From Oscillospiraceae bacterium (GTDB lineage: Bacteria > Bacillota > Clostridia > Oscillospirales > Ruminococcaceae), in assembly GCA_017544185.1 (NCBI GenBank), contig JAFYEQ010000045.1:1-10349 (forward strand): a DNA stretch of 10,349 bases, read 5' to 3'. Positions 1 to 6,374 of this stretch are shown here, piece after piece (position 1 is the first letter of the stretch; every line of letters starts with the position of its first letter). The position numbers and the translations under genes are program-made. The notes beneath the pieces were generated by a model. That model made no database searches. It was not told where the DNA came from and saw only the letters and a list, made by a program, of their open reading frames with translations.

Positions 1-572
1 CGGGCACCGTGCTCATCAACGGTGAGGACGTGACCGACGAGAGCCCCGACAAGATAGCTAAGAAGGGCGTGTTCATATCCTTCCAGAACCCTGTGGAGGT
101 CCCCGGCGTAACGCTGTCGTCCTTCATCAAGGCGGCTATGGAGCAGGTAACGGGCGAGCGCATCCGCCTGTGGGATTTCAAGAAGAAGCTCACTGCTGCC
201 ATGAAGTCTCTGGACATGGATCCTTCCTACGCCGACCGCGACCTGAACGTGGGCTTCTCGGGCGGCGAGAAGAAAAAGGCAGAGATACTCCAGTTGCTGA
301 TCCTGCGTCCTAAGCTGGCCATACTCGACGAGACCGACTCCGGCCTTGACGTAGACGCAGTGCGCACAGTATCCGCAGGCATAGACCTTTACCGCAAGGA
401 AGTGGGCGGCGCTCTGCTGATCATCACCCACTCCACAAGGCTCCTCGAGGGGCTCAGCGTCGACAAGGTGCATATCATCGTAGACGGCAGGAACGCAGAG
501 GACGGCGGCAGCGAGCTGGTCGATGATGTGAACACCAACGGCTTCGAGCGGTTCATGAAAGCAGGTCAGTGA
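1..572 (+). CDS. sufC: SufC, Fe-S cluster assembly ATPase (5' end missing)
   Basis: This is the 3' three quarters of the ABC-type ATPase of the SufBCD scaffold. The protein is cytosolic and soluble, and its ATP hydrolysis reshapes SufB-SufD during iron-sulfur cluster assembly. The frame is open from the left edge (first full codon at base 3), so the start and the Walker A loop lie outside the window. Visible parts in order are the Q-loop (FQN, bases 81-89), the ABC signature FSGGEKKK with its first codon at 255, Walker B LAILDE at 315-332, the SufC-typical run ETDSGLD directly after it, and the H-loop in ITHSTRLL near base 430. ETDSGLD and the absence of membrane segments separate SufC from ordinary ABC transporter ATPases. 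The stop overlaps the sufB start by one base. The H-loop reads THSTRLL where many SufC proteins have THYQRLL, a mild variation. The identification is firm. Confidence 0.96.
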   Translation, partial: GTVLINGEDVTDESPDKIAKKGVFISFQNPVEVPGVTLSSFIKAAMEQVTGERIRLWDFKKKLTAAMKSLDMDPSYADRDLNVGFSGGEKKKAEILQLLILRPKLAILDETDSGLDVDAVRTVSAGIDLYRKEVGGALLIITHSTRLLEGLSVDKVHIIVDGRNAEDGGSELVDDVNTNGFERFMKAGQ

Positions 573-1984
573 TGGCTGAGAGAGAGAAGACACAGGTAGC
601 CGACATAGACAGGACCGTCTATGATATGCGCAATGAGGACAAGGACGCTTACCGCTTCGAGGGCGGTCTCACCCGTGAGATCGTGGAGAAGCTCTCCGCC
701 GAGAAGGACGATCCCGAGTGGATGAGAGAGTTCCGTCTGAGGTCCCTGGAGCTGTACAACCAGATACCCGTCCCCGACTGGGGCCCTGATATATCCGGGC
801 TGGATATGGACAAGATCGTGACCTATGTCCGCCCCAACGCAAAGATGTCCGCCAACTGGGACGATGTGCCCGATGAGATCAAGGACACCTTCGTGAAGCT
901 TGGCATACCCCAGGCGGAGATAAACTCCCTGGCAGGCGTAGGCGCACAGTATGACTCTGAGCTGGTATACCACAACGTCCGCAAGGACGCTGAGGAGCAG
1001 GGCGTCATATACACCGACTTCGAGAGCGCCGTCAAGGGCGAATACGGCGACATGGTGAGAGAGCACTTCATGAAGCTGATACCCCCCACGAGCCATAAGT
1101 TCGCGGCTCTCCACGGTGCGGTATGGTCGGGCGGCTCCTTCGTGTATGTGCCCAAGGGAGTGAAAGTCAGCTACCCGCTGCAGTCATACTTCCGTCTCAA
1201 CGCTCCCGGCGCAGGACAGTTCGAGCACACCCTGATCATAGTGGATGAGGGCGCAGACCTGCACTTCATCGAGGGCTGCTCCGCTCCCAAGTACAACCTG
1301 GCCAACCTCCACGCAGGCGCTGTCGAGATATACATCAAGAAGGGCGGTCACTGCCGCTACTCCACCATCGAGAACTGGTCGAAGAACATGTACAACCTCA
1401 ACACCAAGGTGGCAAGAGTAGAGGAGGGCGGCTCCATAGAGTGGATCTCGGGCTCCTTCGGGTCCCATATATCCTACCTCTATCCCATGTCCGACCTGGT
1501 GGGCGAGGGGGCAAGGTCCGACTTCACGGGCATAGCCTTCGCCAATACCGATCAGGATCTGGATACGGGCTGCAAGGTGGCTCACCGTGCGCCCAACACC
1601 CACAGCTATACCAACACCCGCTCCATATCCAAGGGCGGCGGCGTGAATACCTTCCGCAGCTGCGTATACGTGGCTCCCGAAGCCAAGGGCAGCAAGTGCG
1701 CAGTGTCCTGCACGTCCCTGATGCTGGACTCCGAGTCCCGCTCGGACACCATACCCGCTATGGATATCCGTACCGATGACTGCGACGTGGGACATGAGGC
1801 ACGTATCGGACGCATCTCCGACGACACGGTGTTCTACCTGATGTCGAGAGGACTGTCCGAGGAGGAAGCAAAGGCCATGATCGTATCGGGCTTCGCCGAC
1901 AGCGTATCCAAGGAGCTGCCGCTGGAGTATGCCGTTGAGATGAACAACCTCATCCGCCTTGAGATGATAGGCGCCATAGGTTAA
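572..1984 (+). CDS. sufB: SufB, Fe-S cluster scaffold subunit
   Basis: SufB is the scaffold subunit of the SufBC2D complex that accepts persulfide sulfur and holds the nascent cluster. The protein has 470 residues, a normal full length. Its middle shows the SufB core (about 180-400: HGAVWSGGSFVYVP, FIEGCSAP, the IENWSKNMYNLNTK stretch), a right-handed beta-helix in known structures. By alignment from memory with E. coli SufB, Cys380 (AVSC) corresponds to the essential Cys405, and His408-Glu409 (GHEA) to His433-Glu434 at the SufB-SufD interface. The C-terminal helical part ends in LPLEYAVEMNNL, typical of SufB. I chose ATG 572, whose A is also the last base of the sufC TGA stop. An in-frame GTG at 569 is possible but adds only one residue. 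Tight coupling to sufC fits equal subunit supply. Confidence 0.97.
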   Translation: MAEREKTQVADIDRTVYDMRNEDKDAYRFEGGLTREIVEKLSAEKDDPEWMREFRLRSLELYNQIPVPDWGPDISGLDMDKIVTYVRPNAKMSANWDDVPDEIKDTFVKLGIPQAEINSLAGVGAQYDSELVYHNVRKDAEEQGVIYTDFESAVKGEYGDMVREHFMKLIPPTSHKFAALHGAVWSGGSFVYVPKGVKVSYPLQSYFRLNAPGAGQFEHTLIIVDEGADLHFIEGCSAPKYNLANLHAGAVEIYIKKGGHCRYSTIENWSKNMYNLNTKVARVEEGGSIEWISGSFGSHISYLYPMSDLVGEGARSDFTGIAFANTDQDLDTGCKVAHRAPNTHSYTNTRSISKGGGVNTFRSCVYVAPEAKGSKCAVSCTSLMLDSESRSDTIPAMDIRTDDCDVGHEARIGRISDDTVFYLMSRGLSEEEAKAMIVSGFADSVSKELPLEYAVEMNNLIRLEMIGAIG

Positions 1985-1991
1985 GGAGGGG
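1983..1991 (+). promoter_or_regulatory. Ribosome binding site of sufD
   Basis: AAGGAGGGG is a near-perfect Shine-Dalgarno sequence that begins inside the TAA stop of sufB. It sits 7 bases before ATG 1999. It decides the start of sufD over the out-of-frame ATG at 1992, which is too close to it. It is the strongest ribosome binding site in the SUF operon. Confidence 0.85.
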
Positions 1992-1998
1992 ATGCTGT

Positions 1999-3087
1999 AT
2001 GGAGAATTACATCGATCTGCTCCCCTGCATAACGTGGAAATGGCTGAAGATGAACGGCAGGACAGAGGACATCAGCCCCGCGTCCCACGGTGCCGAGGGC
2101 ATAAACATCCCCGAGGGCTGGCAGGTCTCCGACGACCGCACGGCCTACGGCTCGGACATAGACCCCAGATCCAATAAGCAGATAGAGAAGGCTCTCTTTG
2201 ACGGGAAGATCGTGACGGGCATAGGCCCCTACATGGATCATACCGCGAAGGTCAATGGCATACCCGTTGTACGCATGACCGCGGGAGAGGCTCCTCTGAT
2301 CATAGAGAACAGATATGCACAAGACGACCACATCATGACCTGCATAGAGGTCACCGTCCCCGACGGTATGCACACCACCGTGATAGAGAAGTTCCTGTCG
2401 GAGGACGATACGACCGCAGAGGCTGCGTTCCAGACAAAGTTCATAATAGGCAAAAATGCCAGTGTGGACTTCGTGCAGGTGCAGAAGCTGGGCAGGGGCG
2501 TAAAGCTGTTCAACGACATAGGCTCCAAGATAGACAAGGACGGCAGGCTGGATCAGGTATACGTACTGATCTCGGGCGGCAAGACCTTCTTCGGCTCGCG
2601 TACCGCTCTGAACGGCGACAAGAGCGCATGCTCCCTTGATATGGCATACATCGTCAAGGGCGAGGAGGAGCTGGATACCAATATCGCAGCGTTCCAGACG
2701 GGACGTAAGACCGACACCCAGATCACCGTCAACGGCACCCTCAAGGACAAGGCTAAGAAGCTGATGCGTGCCACGATCGACTTCAAGAAGGGCTCATCGG
2801 GCTCTACGGGCAAGGAGACAGAGGACGTACTGATGATGAACGAGGGCGTGATCAACCGCACCGTGCCTCTGATACTCTGCACCGAGGAGGACGTAGAGGG
2901 CATACACGGAGCGACCCTCGGCAGGCCCTCCGAGGAGATCGTCACATACATGATGTCAAGGGGGCTTGACAAAGCTTCCATATATGATATAATGGAGAAG
3001 GCGCGGCTCGATGCCTGCACCGCAAAGATAGCTGACGAGGCTACCCGGGAGGAGACCGCACGGTATCTTCATCCCGAAGAGGAATGA
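1999..3087 (+). CDS. sufD: SufD, Fe-S cluster assembly subunit
   Basis: SufD is the SufB paralogue that pairs with SufB and two SufC in the scaffold complex. This one has 362 residues, shorter than the well-known E. coli protein (about 420), with a reduced N-terminal region before the beta-helix core. The TWKWLKMN motif at residues 12-19 resembles the start of other clostridial SufD proteins. The core runs from about residue 85 to 300. His303 in EGIHGATLG corresponds to the conserved His360 of E. coli SufD. Next comes the shared SufB/SufD ending (EEIVTYMMSRGLDKA), which in SufB reads FYLMSRGLSEEEA. The Cys380 equivalent of SufB is absent here, as expected for SufD. The start is set by the ribosome binding site at 1983-1991. 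The next gene starts one base after the stop. Confidence 0.95.
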   Translation: MENYIDLLPCITWKWLKMNGRTEDISPASHGAEGINIPEGWQVSDDRTAYGSDIDPRSNKQIEKALFDGKIVTGIGPYMDHTAKVNGIPVVRMTAGEAPLIIENRYAQDDHIMTCIEVTVPDGMHTTVIEKFLSEDDTTAEAAFQTKFIIGKNASVDFVQVQKLGRGVKLFNDIGSKIDKDGRLDQVYVLISGGKTFFGSRTALNGDKSACSLDMAYIVKGEEELDTNIAAFQTGRKTDTQITVNGTLKDKAKKLMRATIDFKKGSSGSTGKETEDVLMMNEGVINRTVPLILCTEEDVEGIHGATLGRPSEEIVTYMMSRGLDKASIYDIMEKARLDACTAKIADEATREETARYLHPEEE

Positions 3088-3088
3088 T

Positions 3089-3511
3089 ATGCAGAAGGAG
3101 CTTATAGAACACCTCATGTACGAAGAAGAGGACGATCAAAAGGTACTGGAGATCATCAAAGGCTTCGATGATGAGGACTTGTATATATACGCCTACAACT
3201 ACAACCGGGACGACGGCTTCGACAGACCGCGTGCCATCGCCGAGGACCCTGCGTGCTCGCTGAGCACGGCTCTGCTGCTGTTCGAGCTGGCAGAAGGGTG
3301 GGAAGCGATAGAGGACGACGGTGACGATGAGTATATGCAGCCGTGGCGCGACTTCGGCAGATATATGTACGACCGTCTGATACGCCGCGACTTCAAGGAG
3401 CCGGAGATAAGATACGGCGAGCCCGGCAGGGACGTCGGCATCGATCCGAACGACCCGGAGCATATCTTCTATGAGAGCTTCGACGGCAAGGACTGTGACA
3501 TCTATTTATGA
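3089..3511 (+). CDS. DUF4274-like acidic protein inside the SUF operon
   Basis: The product is a 140-residue soluble acidic protein with no signal peptide or membrane segment. Residues 36-70 carry a YNYNRDDGF start, a P-x-x-I turn, DPACSLSTAL and LFELAEG. I recognise this from memory as the DUF4274 pattern (YNWD.G, P..I, P.CDL..AL.LF), a small domain of unknown function often found near immunity-like and housekeeping genes. The C-terminal half (about 75-140) is rich in Asp, Glu and Tyr, with a DPNDPEH turn, and has no motif I know. The gene starts one base after the sufD stop with AAGAGGAA at 3077-3084 as ribosome binding site, and ends 12 bases before sufS. It should therefore be cotranscribed with the SUF genes. 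Whether it acts in cluster assembly cannot be read from the sequence; a chance insertion into the operon is equally possible. Confidence 0.85.
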   Translation: MQKELIEHLMYEEEDDQKVLEIIKGFDDEDLYIYAYNYNRDDGFDRPRAIAEDPACSLSTALLLFELAEGWEAIEDDGDDEYMQPWRDFGRYMYDRLIRRDFKEPEIRYGEPGRDVGIDPNDPEHIFYESFDGKDCDIYL

Positions 3512-3523
3512 TAGGTACCCTTT

Positions 3524-4735
3524 ATGAGAGACTTTGATGATATAAGATCGGACTTCCCCATACTGTCCGATACATACGCATACCTTGACAATGCGGCTAC
3601 TACCCAGAAGCCGCAGGCTGTCATGGATGCGGTCGATGCCTATTACCGCAACGACAATGCCAACCCCATGCGCGGACTGTACGATCTGTCCGTCCGCGCG
3701 ACGGAGGGCTATGAGTCTGCGAGAACGGCTGCCGCACGGTTCATAGGAGCCGATGCGGGGGAGATCATATTCACCCGCAATGCCAGCGAGAGCCTGAACC
3801 TGATCTCCTACTCCTACGCTGCGAGCGTCCTCAAGGAGGGCGATGAGATCGCGGTGGCGGTATCCGAGCATCACAGCGATATGCTGCCCTGGCAGAACGC
3901 CGCAAGGCTCACGGGGGCTACGGTACGCTATATAGAATGCGACAAAGAGGGACGCATATATCCCGATACTGTGGAACAGTACATGACTCCCAAGACCCGT
4001 ATCGTTGCCATAGCTCAGGTATCCAATGTGATCGGGCGAAAGAACGATATCAAGACCATGGCTGCCATAGCGCACTCACACGGTGCTATATTCGTATGCG
4101 ACGGGGCTCAGTCGGCGCCTCATATGTCTGTGGACGTAAAGGAGCTGGACGTGGACTTCTTCGCCTTCTCGGGGCACAAGATGCTGGCTCCCATGGGGAT
4201 CGGCGTGCTCTACGGGAAGAGAGAGCTGCTGGAGGCTATGCCGCCCTTCCTGTACGGCGGCGAGATGATAGAATACGTTACGCTGTGCGGTGCTACCTAT
4301 GCGGAGGTGCCCCACAAGTTCGAGGCGGGCACGGTCAATGCGGGCGGAGCCATAGGGCTCGGCGCTGCCATACGCTATATGGAGAGCATCGGCATGGACC
4401 GCATCGAGGAGCGTGAGCGTGAGCTGACGCGGTACATGATGGAGGGCATGGCTGACATCCCTCACATACACATCATAGGCTCTCCCGATCCCGATGAACA
4501 TATGGGGATCGTAACGTTCACAGTAGACGGGGTGCATCCCCATGACATCGCACAGATCATGAACGACGACCGGGTATGCATACGCGCAGGTCATCACTGC
4601 GCTCAGCCGCTGATGAAGTTCTTGGGCTCCATGTCCACTGCAAGGGCGAGCCTGTGCTTCTACAACAACAAGGCGGACATAGACAGGTTCCTCGGCTCCC
4701 TCGGTACGCTGAGGAAGAAGATGGGCTATCAGTAA
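3524..4735 (+). CDS. sufS: SufS, group II cysteine desulfurase
   Basis: SufS is a pyridoxal-phosphate enzyme that takes sulfur from L-cysteine, releases alanine and holds the sulfur as a persulfide for SufU. Its 403 residues are full length. Expected active-site features are present: LDNAATTQKP at 21-30, His117 in SEHHSD that stacks on the cofactor, Asp193 and Gln196 in CDGAQ, the cofactor lysine Lys219 in SGHKMLAPMGIG, Cys359 in RAGHHCAQPLM that carries the persulfide, and Arg374 in STARAS that binds the substrate carboxylate. The short loop around Cys359 marks group II (SufS) rather than NifS/IscS. Residues 46-56 (ANPMRGLYDLS) differ from the common VHRGIHTLS version. The start is ATG 3524, preceded by only a weak AGG at 3515, so translation may depend on the upstream gene. 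Confidence 0.96.
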   Translation: MRDFDDIRSDFPILSDTYAYLDNAATTQKPQAVMDAVDAYYRNDNANPMRGLYDLSVRATEGYESARTAAARFIGADAGEIIFTRNASESLNLISYSYAASVLKEGDEIAVAVSEHHSDMLPWQNAARLTGATVRYIECDKEGRIYPDTVEQYMTPKTRIVAIAQVSNVIGRKNDIKTMAAIAHSHGAIFVCDGAQSAPHMSVDVKELDVDFFAFSGHKMLAPMGIGVLYGKRELLEAMPPFLYGGEMIEYVTLCGATYAEVPHKFEAGTVNAGGAIGLGAAIRYMESIGMDRIEERERELTRYMMEGMADIPHIHIIGSPDPDEHMGIVTFTVDGVHPHDIAQIMNDDRVCIRAGHHCAQPLMKFLGSMSTARASLCFYNNKADIDRFLGSLGTLRKKMGYQ

Positions 4736-4737
4736 AC

Positions 4738-4743
4738 AAAGGA
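4738..4743 (+). promoter_or_regulatory. Ribosome binding site of sufU
   Basis: AAAGGA lies in the 16-base gap between the sufS stop and the sufU start, 8 bases before ATG 4752. It supports the chosen start and independent initiation of sufU on the shared transcript. Confidence 0.75.
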
Positions 4744-4751
4744 CTCTACCA

Positions 4752-5225
4752 ATGGATACTTTTTACAATGAGATACTCACGGAGCACAACATGGCTCCGT
4801 ATCACAAGAACAGCATAGCAGACGCCACGTTCACGCTGGAGGGGGTCAATCCCTCCTGCGGCGATGATATCGTACTGCAGCTGAAGCTGGACGGCGACAC
4901 CATCGTTGACGGCGGCTACACGGGCGACGGCTGTGCCATATCCCAGGCCAGCGCGGATATGATGCTGGATCTGGTCATAGGCAGGACCCGTGAAGAGGCT
5001 CTCCGCCTGTCGGACATATTCATACGCATGATCAAGGGCACTGCGTCCGATGAGGAGATAGAGGAGCTGGAGGAGGCATCCTCCCTTCGTGACATATCCC
5101 ACATGCCCGCCCGCGTGAAATGCGCGGTGCTCGGCTGGCACACCATGGAGCAGATATTCTCTCCGTCCTCGCCGAAGGTGAGCCTTATACCCGACGCGGA
5201 CAAGCCCGAAGTCTGTCATATGTGA
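4752..5225 (+). CDS. sufU: SufU, zinc-containing sulfur acceptor for SufS
   Basis: SufU takes the persulfide from SufS by swapping a zinc ligand and passes it toward SufB. It is the Gram-positive partner that replaces SufE. The 157-residue protein has the three family cysteines and the aspartate: Cys36 and Asp38 in NPSCGD, Cys61 in GDGCAIS and Cys124 in RVKCAVLGWHT. The insertion between Cys61 and Cys124, including an acidic helix (SDEEIEELEEAS, 99-110), separates SufU from IscU. After residue 136 there is a tail of about 20 residues ending in PEVCHM, longer than I expect for SufU and carrying a fourth, near-terminal cysteine. It is the last gene of the SUF operon; a palindromic repeat begins 4 bases after its stop. 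Confidence 0.95.
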   Translation: MDTFYNEILTEHNMAPYHKNSIADATFTLEGVNPSCGDDIVLQLKLDGDTIVDGGYTGDGCAISQASADMMLDLVIGRTREEALRLSDIFIRMIKGTASDEEIEELEEASSLRDISHMPARVKCAVLGWHTMEQIFSPSSPKVSLIPDADKPEVCHM

Positions 5226-5228
5226 TAT

Positions 5229-5248
5229 GCAACTGCTCACGCAGTTGC
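5229..5248. repeat. Palindromic repeat, copy 1
   Basis: GCAACTGC and GCAGTTGC form a perfect 8-base stem around the loop TCAC, 4 bases after the sufU stop. The same 20 bases occur exactly at 6335-6354, and a one-base loop variant lies at 5270-5289. The purine-rich stretch at 5251-5268, with GGGACAA twice in tandem, follows it. The stem has no T-run on the plus strand, so a simple terminator role is unlikely. Confidence 0.85.
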
Positions 5249-5269
5249 TAGGGACAAGGGACAAGGGGT

Positions 5270-5289
5270 GCAACTGCTGACGCAGTTGC
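5270..5289. repeat. Palindromic repeat, copy 2
   Basis: The same 8-base arms as copy 1 surround a TGAC loop instead of TCAC. It lies 21 bases after copy 1, separated by the GGGACAAGGGACAAGGGG stretch, so the two hairpins flank that stretch like a paired unit. No purine-rich stretch follows this copy. Confidence 0.85.
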
Positions 5290-5301
5290 CATGGAAACTT
5301 A

Positions 5302-5355
5302 GGATCATACCAGATCGGCGGTGCGATCCCCCGCCGATCTGATCATGAGTGATCC
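5302..5355. repeat. Large inverted repeat between sufU and the lipoprotein gene
   Basis: AGATCGGCGG (5312-5321) and CCGCCGATCT (5331-5340) pair perfectly over 10 bases around a 9-base loop. Outside them GGATCA (5302-5307) and TGATCC (5350-5355) can extend the stem across an uneven inner loop of 4 and 9 bases. No T-run follows, so it does not look like a standard intrinsic terminator. It could be an operator, an RNA processing or stability structure at the end of the SUF transcript, or a 5' leader structure of the lipoprotein mRNA. The rest of this 172-base gap holds copies 1 and 2 of the palindrome and the ribosome binding site of the next gene. Confidence 0.7.
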
Positions 5356-5381
5356 CCGTTTCACATGTATCTTAACAAATG

Positions 5382-5388
5382 AAAGGAA
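5382..5388 (+). promoter_or_regulatory. Ribosome binding site of the lipoprotein gene
   Basis: AAAGGAA ends 9 bases before ATG 5398 and supports that start, which is also the one that places a complete lipoprotein signal peptide at the N-terminus. Confidence 0.7.
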
Positions 5389-5397
5389 CGAGATCTG

Positions 5398-6315
5398 ATG
5401 CACAAGAAGATGCTGATACTGGCAGGAGCATTAGTACTGCTGTCGAGCTGCGGAGCAAAGAAGGATGCTCCCGCTCCCGCAGAGACTTCTGCTACCGCAG
5501 CTGCGACTACGGCTGCAACTGAGGCTGAGACGACTACTGCCGAGGAGACCGCAGAGACAACGACCGTCAAAGAGGCAGAGGCACAGCCCTCGGATGCACC
5601 CGAGGAAACGACCACGACAGCAGTACCTGCCGGAACGGATGAGAACGTGTTCCAGGGCAACGGTCTTGTCAGCTTCAGTATGCCTGATATAACAGTATCC
5701 ATGCCTGATATAAGCCTGCCTGATATGACGCCCCCGGATATCGAAGCGTTCATGGCCGGGGATGGTGCTGTGACCACCACCGCTGCTGCGACGGAACAGA
5801 GCGAGACCGTCACCACAACAGTGACCGAGGCAGAACAGTCCGGCACTGAAGTGATAGAAACAGAGGTAGAAGAGAGCGGGTTCGTATACAAAGGACAGGT
5901 CATGGAAGTCGGTGACGATGAGCACGGATATATCATGGTCCCTGCCGACTGCCACAGATTCTATGATGATACGGCTACGAACTTGATACAGTACAGCGAC
6001 GACTACCCGGCAAATATCATCACCATAAAGCATTTGCCCGGTGTGAGCAGCTACATGGCGGCTCAGGGTATAATGAAGGGTATAGATGACAAGGGTATCG
6101 TAGAGGGACTGACAGGTGCCACCGTCAAGCTCGGAGACTATGATGCATATCAGATATACGGCCTGTATCCCGATGGTGTATTTGAGGTGATATGGGTGAC
6201 ACAGGACAAGAACGATCCCGAAAACTGCTACTATATCTGTTTTGAGCTGGATTCCGATCATATGGATGATCTGGCACTGGCATCGACATACAAGATGCCG
6301 GCGGATCATAAATGA
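5398..6315 (+). CDS. Lipoprotein with Thr/Ala/Glu-rich linker, unknown function
   Basis: The 305-residue product starts with a lipoprotein signal peptide: KK at 3-4, a hydrophobic run at 5-15 and the lipobox LSSC with Cys18, so it should be anchored by lipid to the outer face of the membrane. Residues 19-80 form a linker rich in Thr, Ala, Glu and Pro. Residues 94-115 hold four near-repeats built on PDI/PDM (SMPDI twice, then LPDM and PPDI). A second Thr/Glu-rich linker spans about 124-158. Residues 160-305 look like a folded domain with alternating strands (GYIMVP, NIITIKHL, YDAYQIYGLY, FEVIWVT, YYICFEL); its outline suggests a PsbP/Mog1-like lipoprotein domain, but I cannot assign a family. 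Cys185, Cys277 and Cys281 are the only other cysteines. The gene follows the SUF operon but is set apart by 172 bases of structured DNA, so a SUF link is not implied. Confidence 0.85.
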   Translation: MHKKMLILAGALVLLSSCGAKKDAPAPAETSATAAATTAATEAETTTAEETAETTTVKEAEAQPSDAPEETTTTAVPAGTDENVFQGNGLVSFSMPDITVSMPDISLPDMTPPDIEAFMAGDGAVTTTAAATEQSETVTTTVTEAEQSGTEVIETEVEESGFVYKGQVMEVGDDEHGYIMVPADCHRFYDDTATNLIQYSDDYPANIITIKHLPGVSSYMAAQGIMKGIDDKGIVEGLTGATVKLGDYDAYQIYGLYPDGVFEVIWVTQDKNDPENCYYICFELDSDHMDDLALASTYKMPADHK

Positions 6316-6334
6316 TATGATCCCGATCAGGGAC

Positions 6335-6354
6335 GCAACTGCTCACGCAGTTGC
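6335..6354. repeat. Palindromic repeat, copy 3
   Basis: These 20 bases are identical to copy 1 (arms GCAACTGC and GCAGTTGC, loop TCAC). They lie 19 bases after the lipoprotein stop. As after copy 1, a purine-rich stretch follows (GAGACAAGGGATAAGG, 6357-6372), and here it ends 2 bases before the start codon of the next gene. Confidence 0.85.
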
Positions 6355-6374
6355 CAGAGACAAGGGATAAGGCT

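Noticed and set aside
1184..1795. A 203-codon open frame on the minus strand opposite sufB
   Set aside because: It is antisense to a conserved gene with all its active-site residues, its translation resembles no family, and it has no convincing ribosome binding site. It results from the codon bias of sufB.
5312..5340. The 10-base stem as a standard intrinsic terminator of the SUF operon
   Set aside because: The sequence after the stem is GATCATGAG with no T-run on either strand, so the standard mechanism is not supported. It is reported as an inverted repeat.
5431..6309. A 292-codon open frame on the minus strand opposite the lipoprotein gene
   Set aside because: The plus-strand frame has a lipoprotein signal, ribosome binding site and sensible domain layout. 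The opposite frame gives a Cys/Arg/Ser-rich product typical of a mirrored low-complexity region.
5229..6354. The three palindromes as a CRISPR array
   Set aside because: Copies are 20 bases, two sit 21 bases apart and the third is over 1 kb away with a full gene between. There are no regular spacers and no cas genes.
6351..6374. TTG at 6351 as the start of the oxidoreductase gene
   Set aside because: This start lies inside the palindromic repeat and adds residues before the first strand that the family lacks. ATG 6375 has a ribosome binding site and the correct N-terminus.
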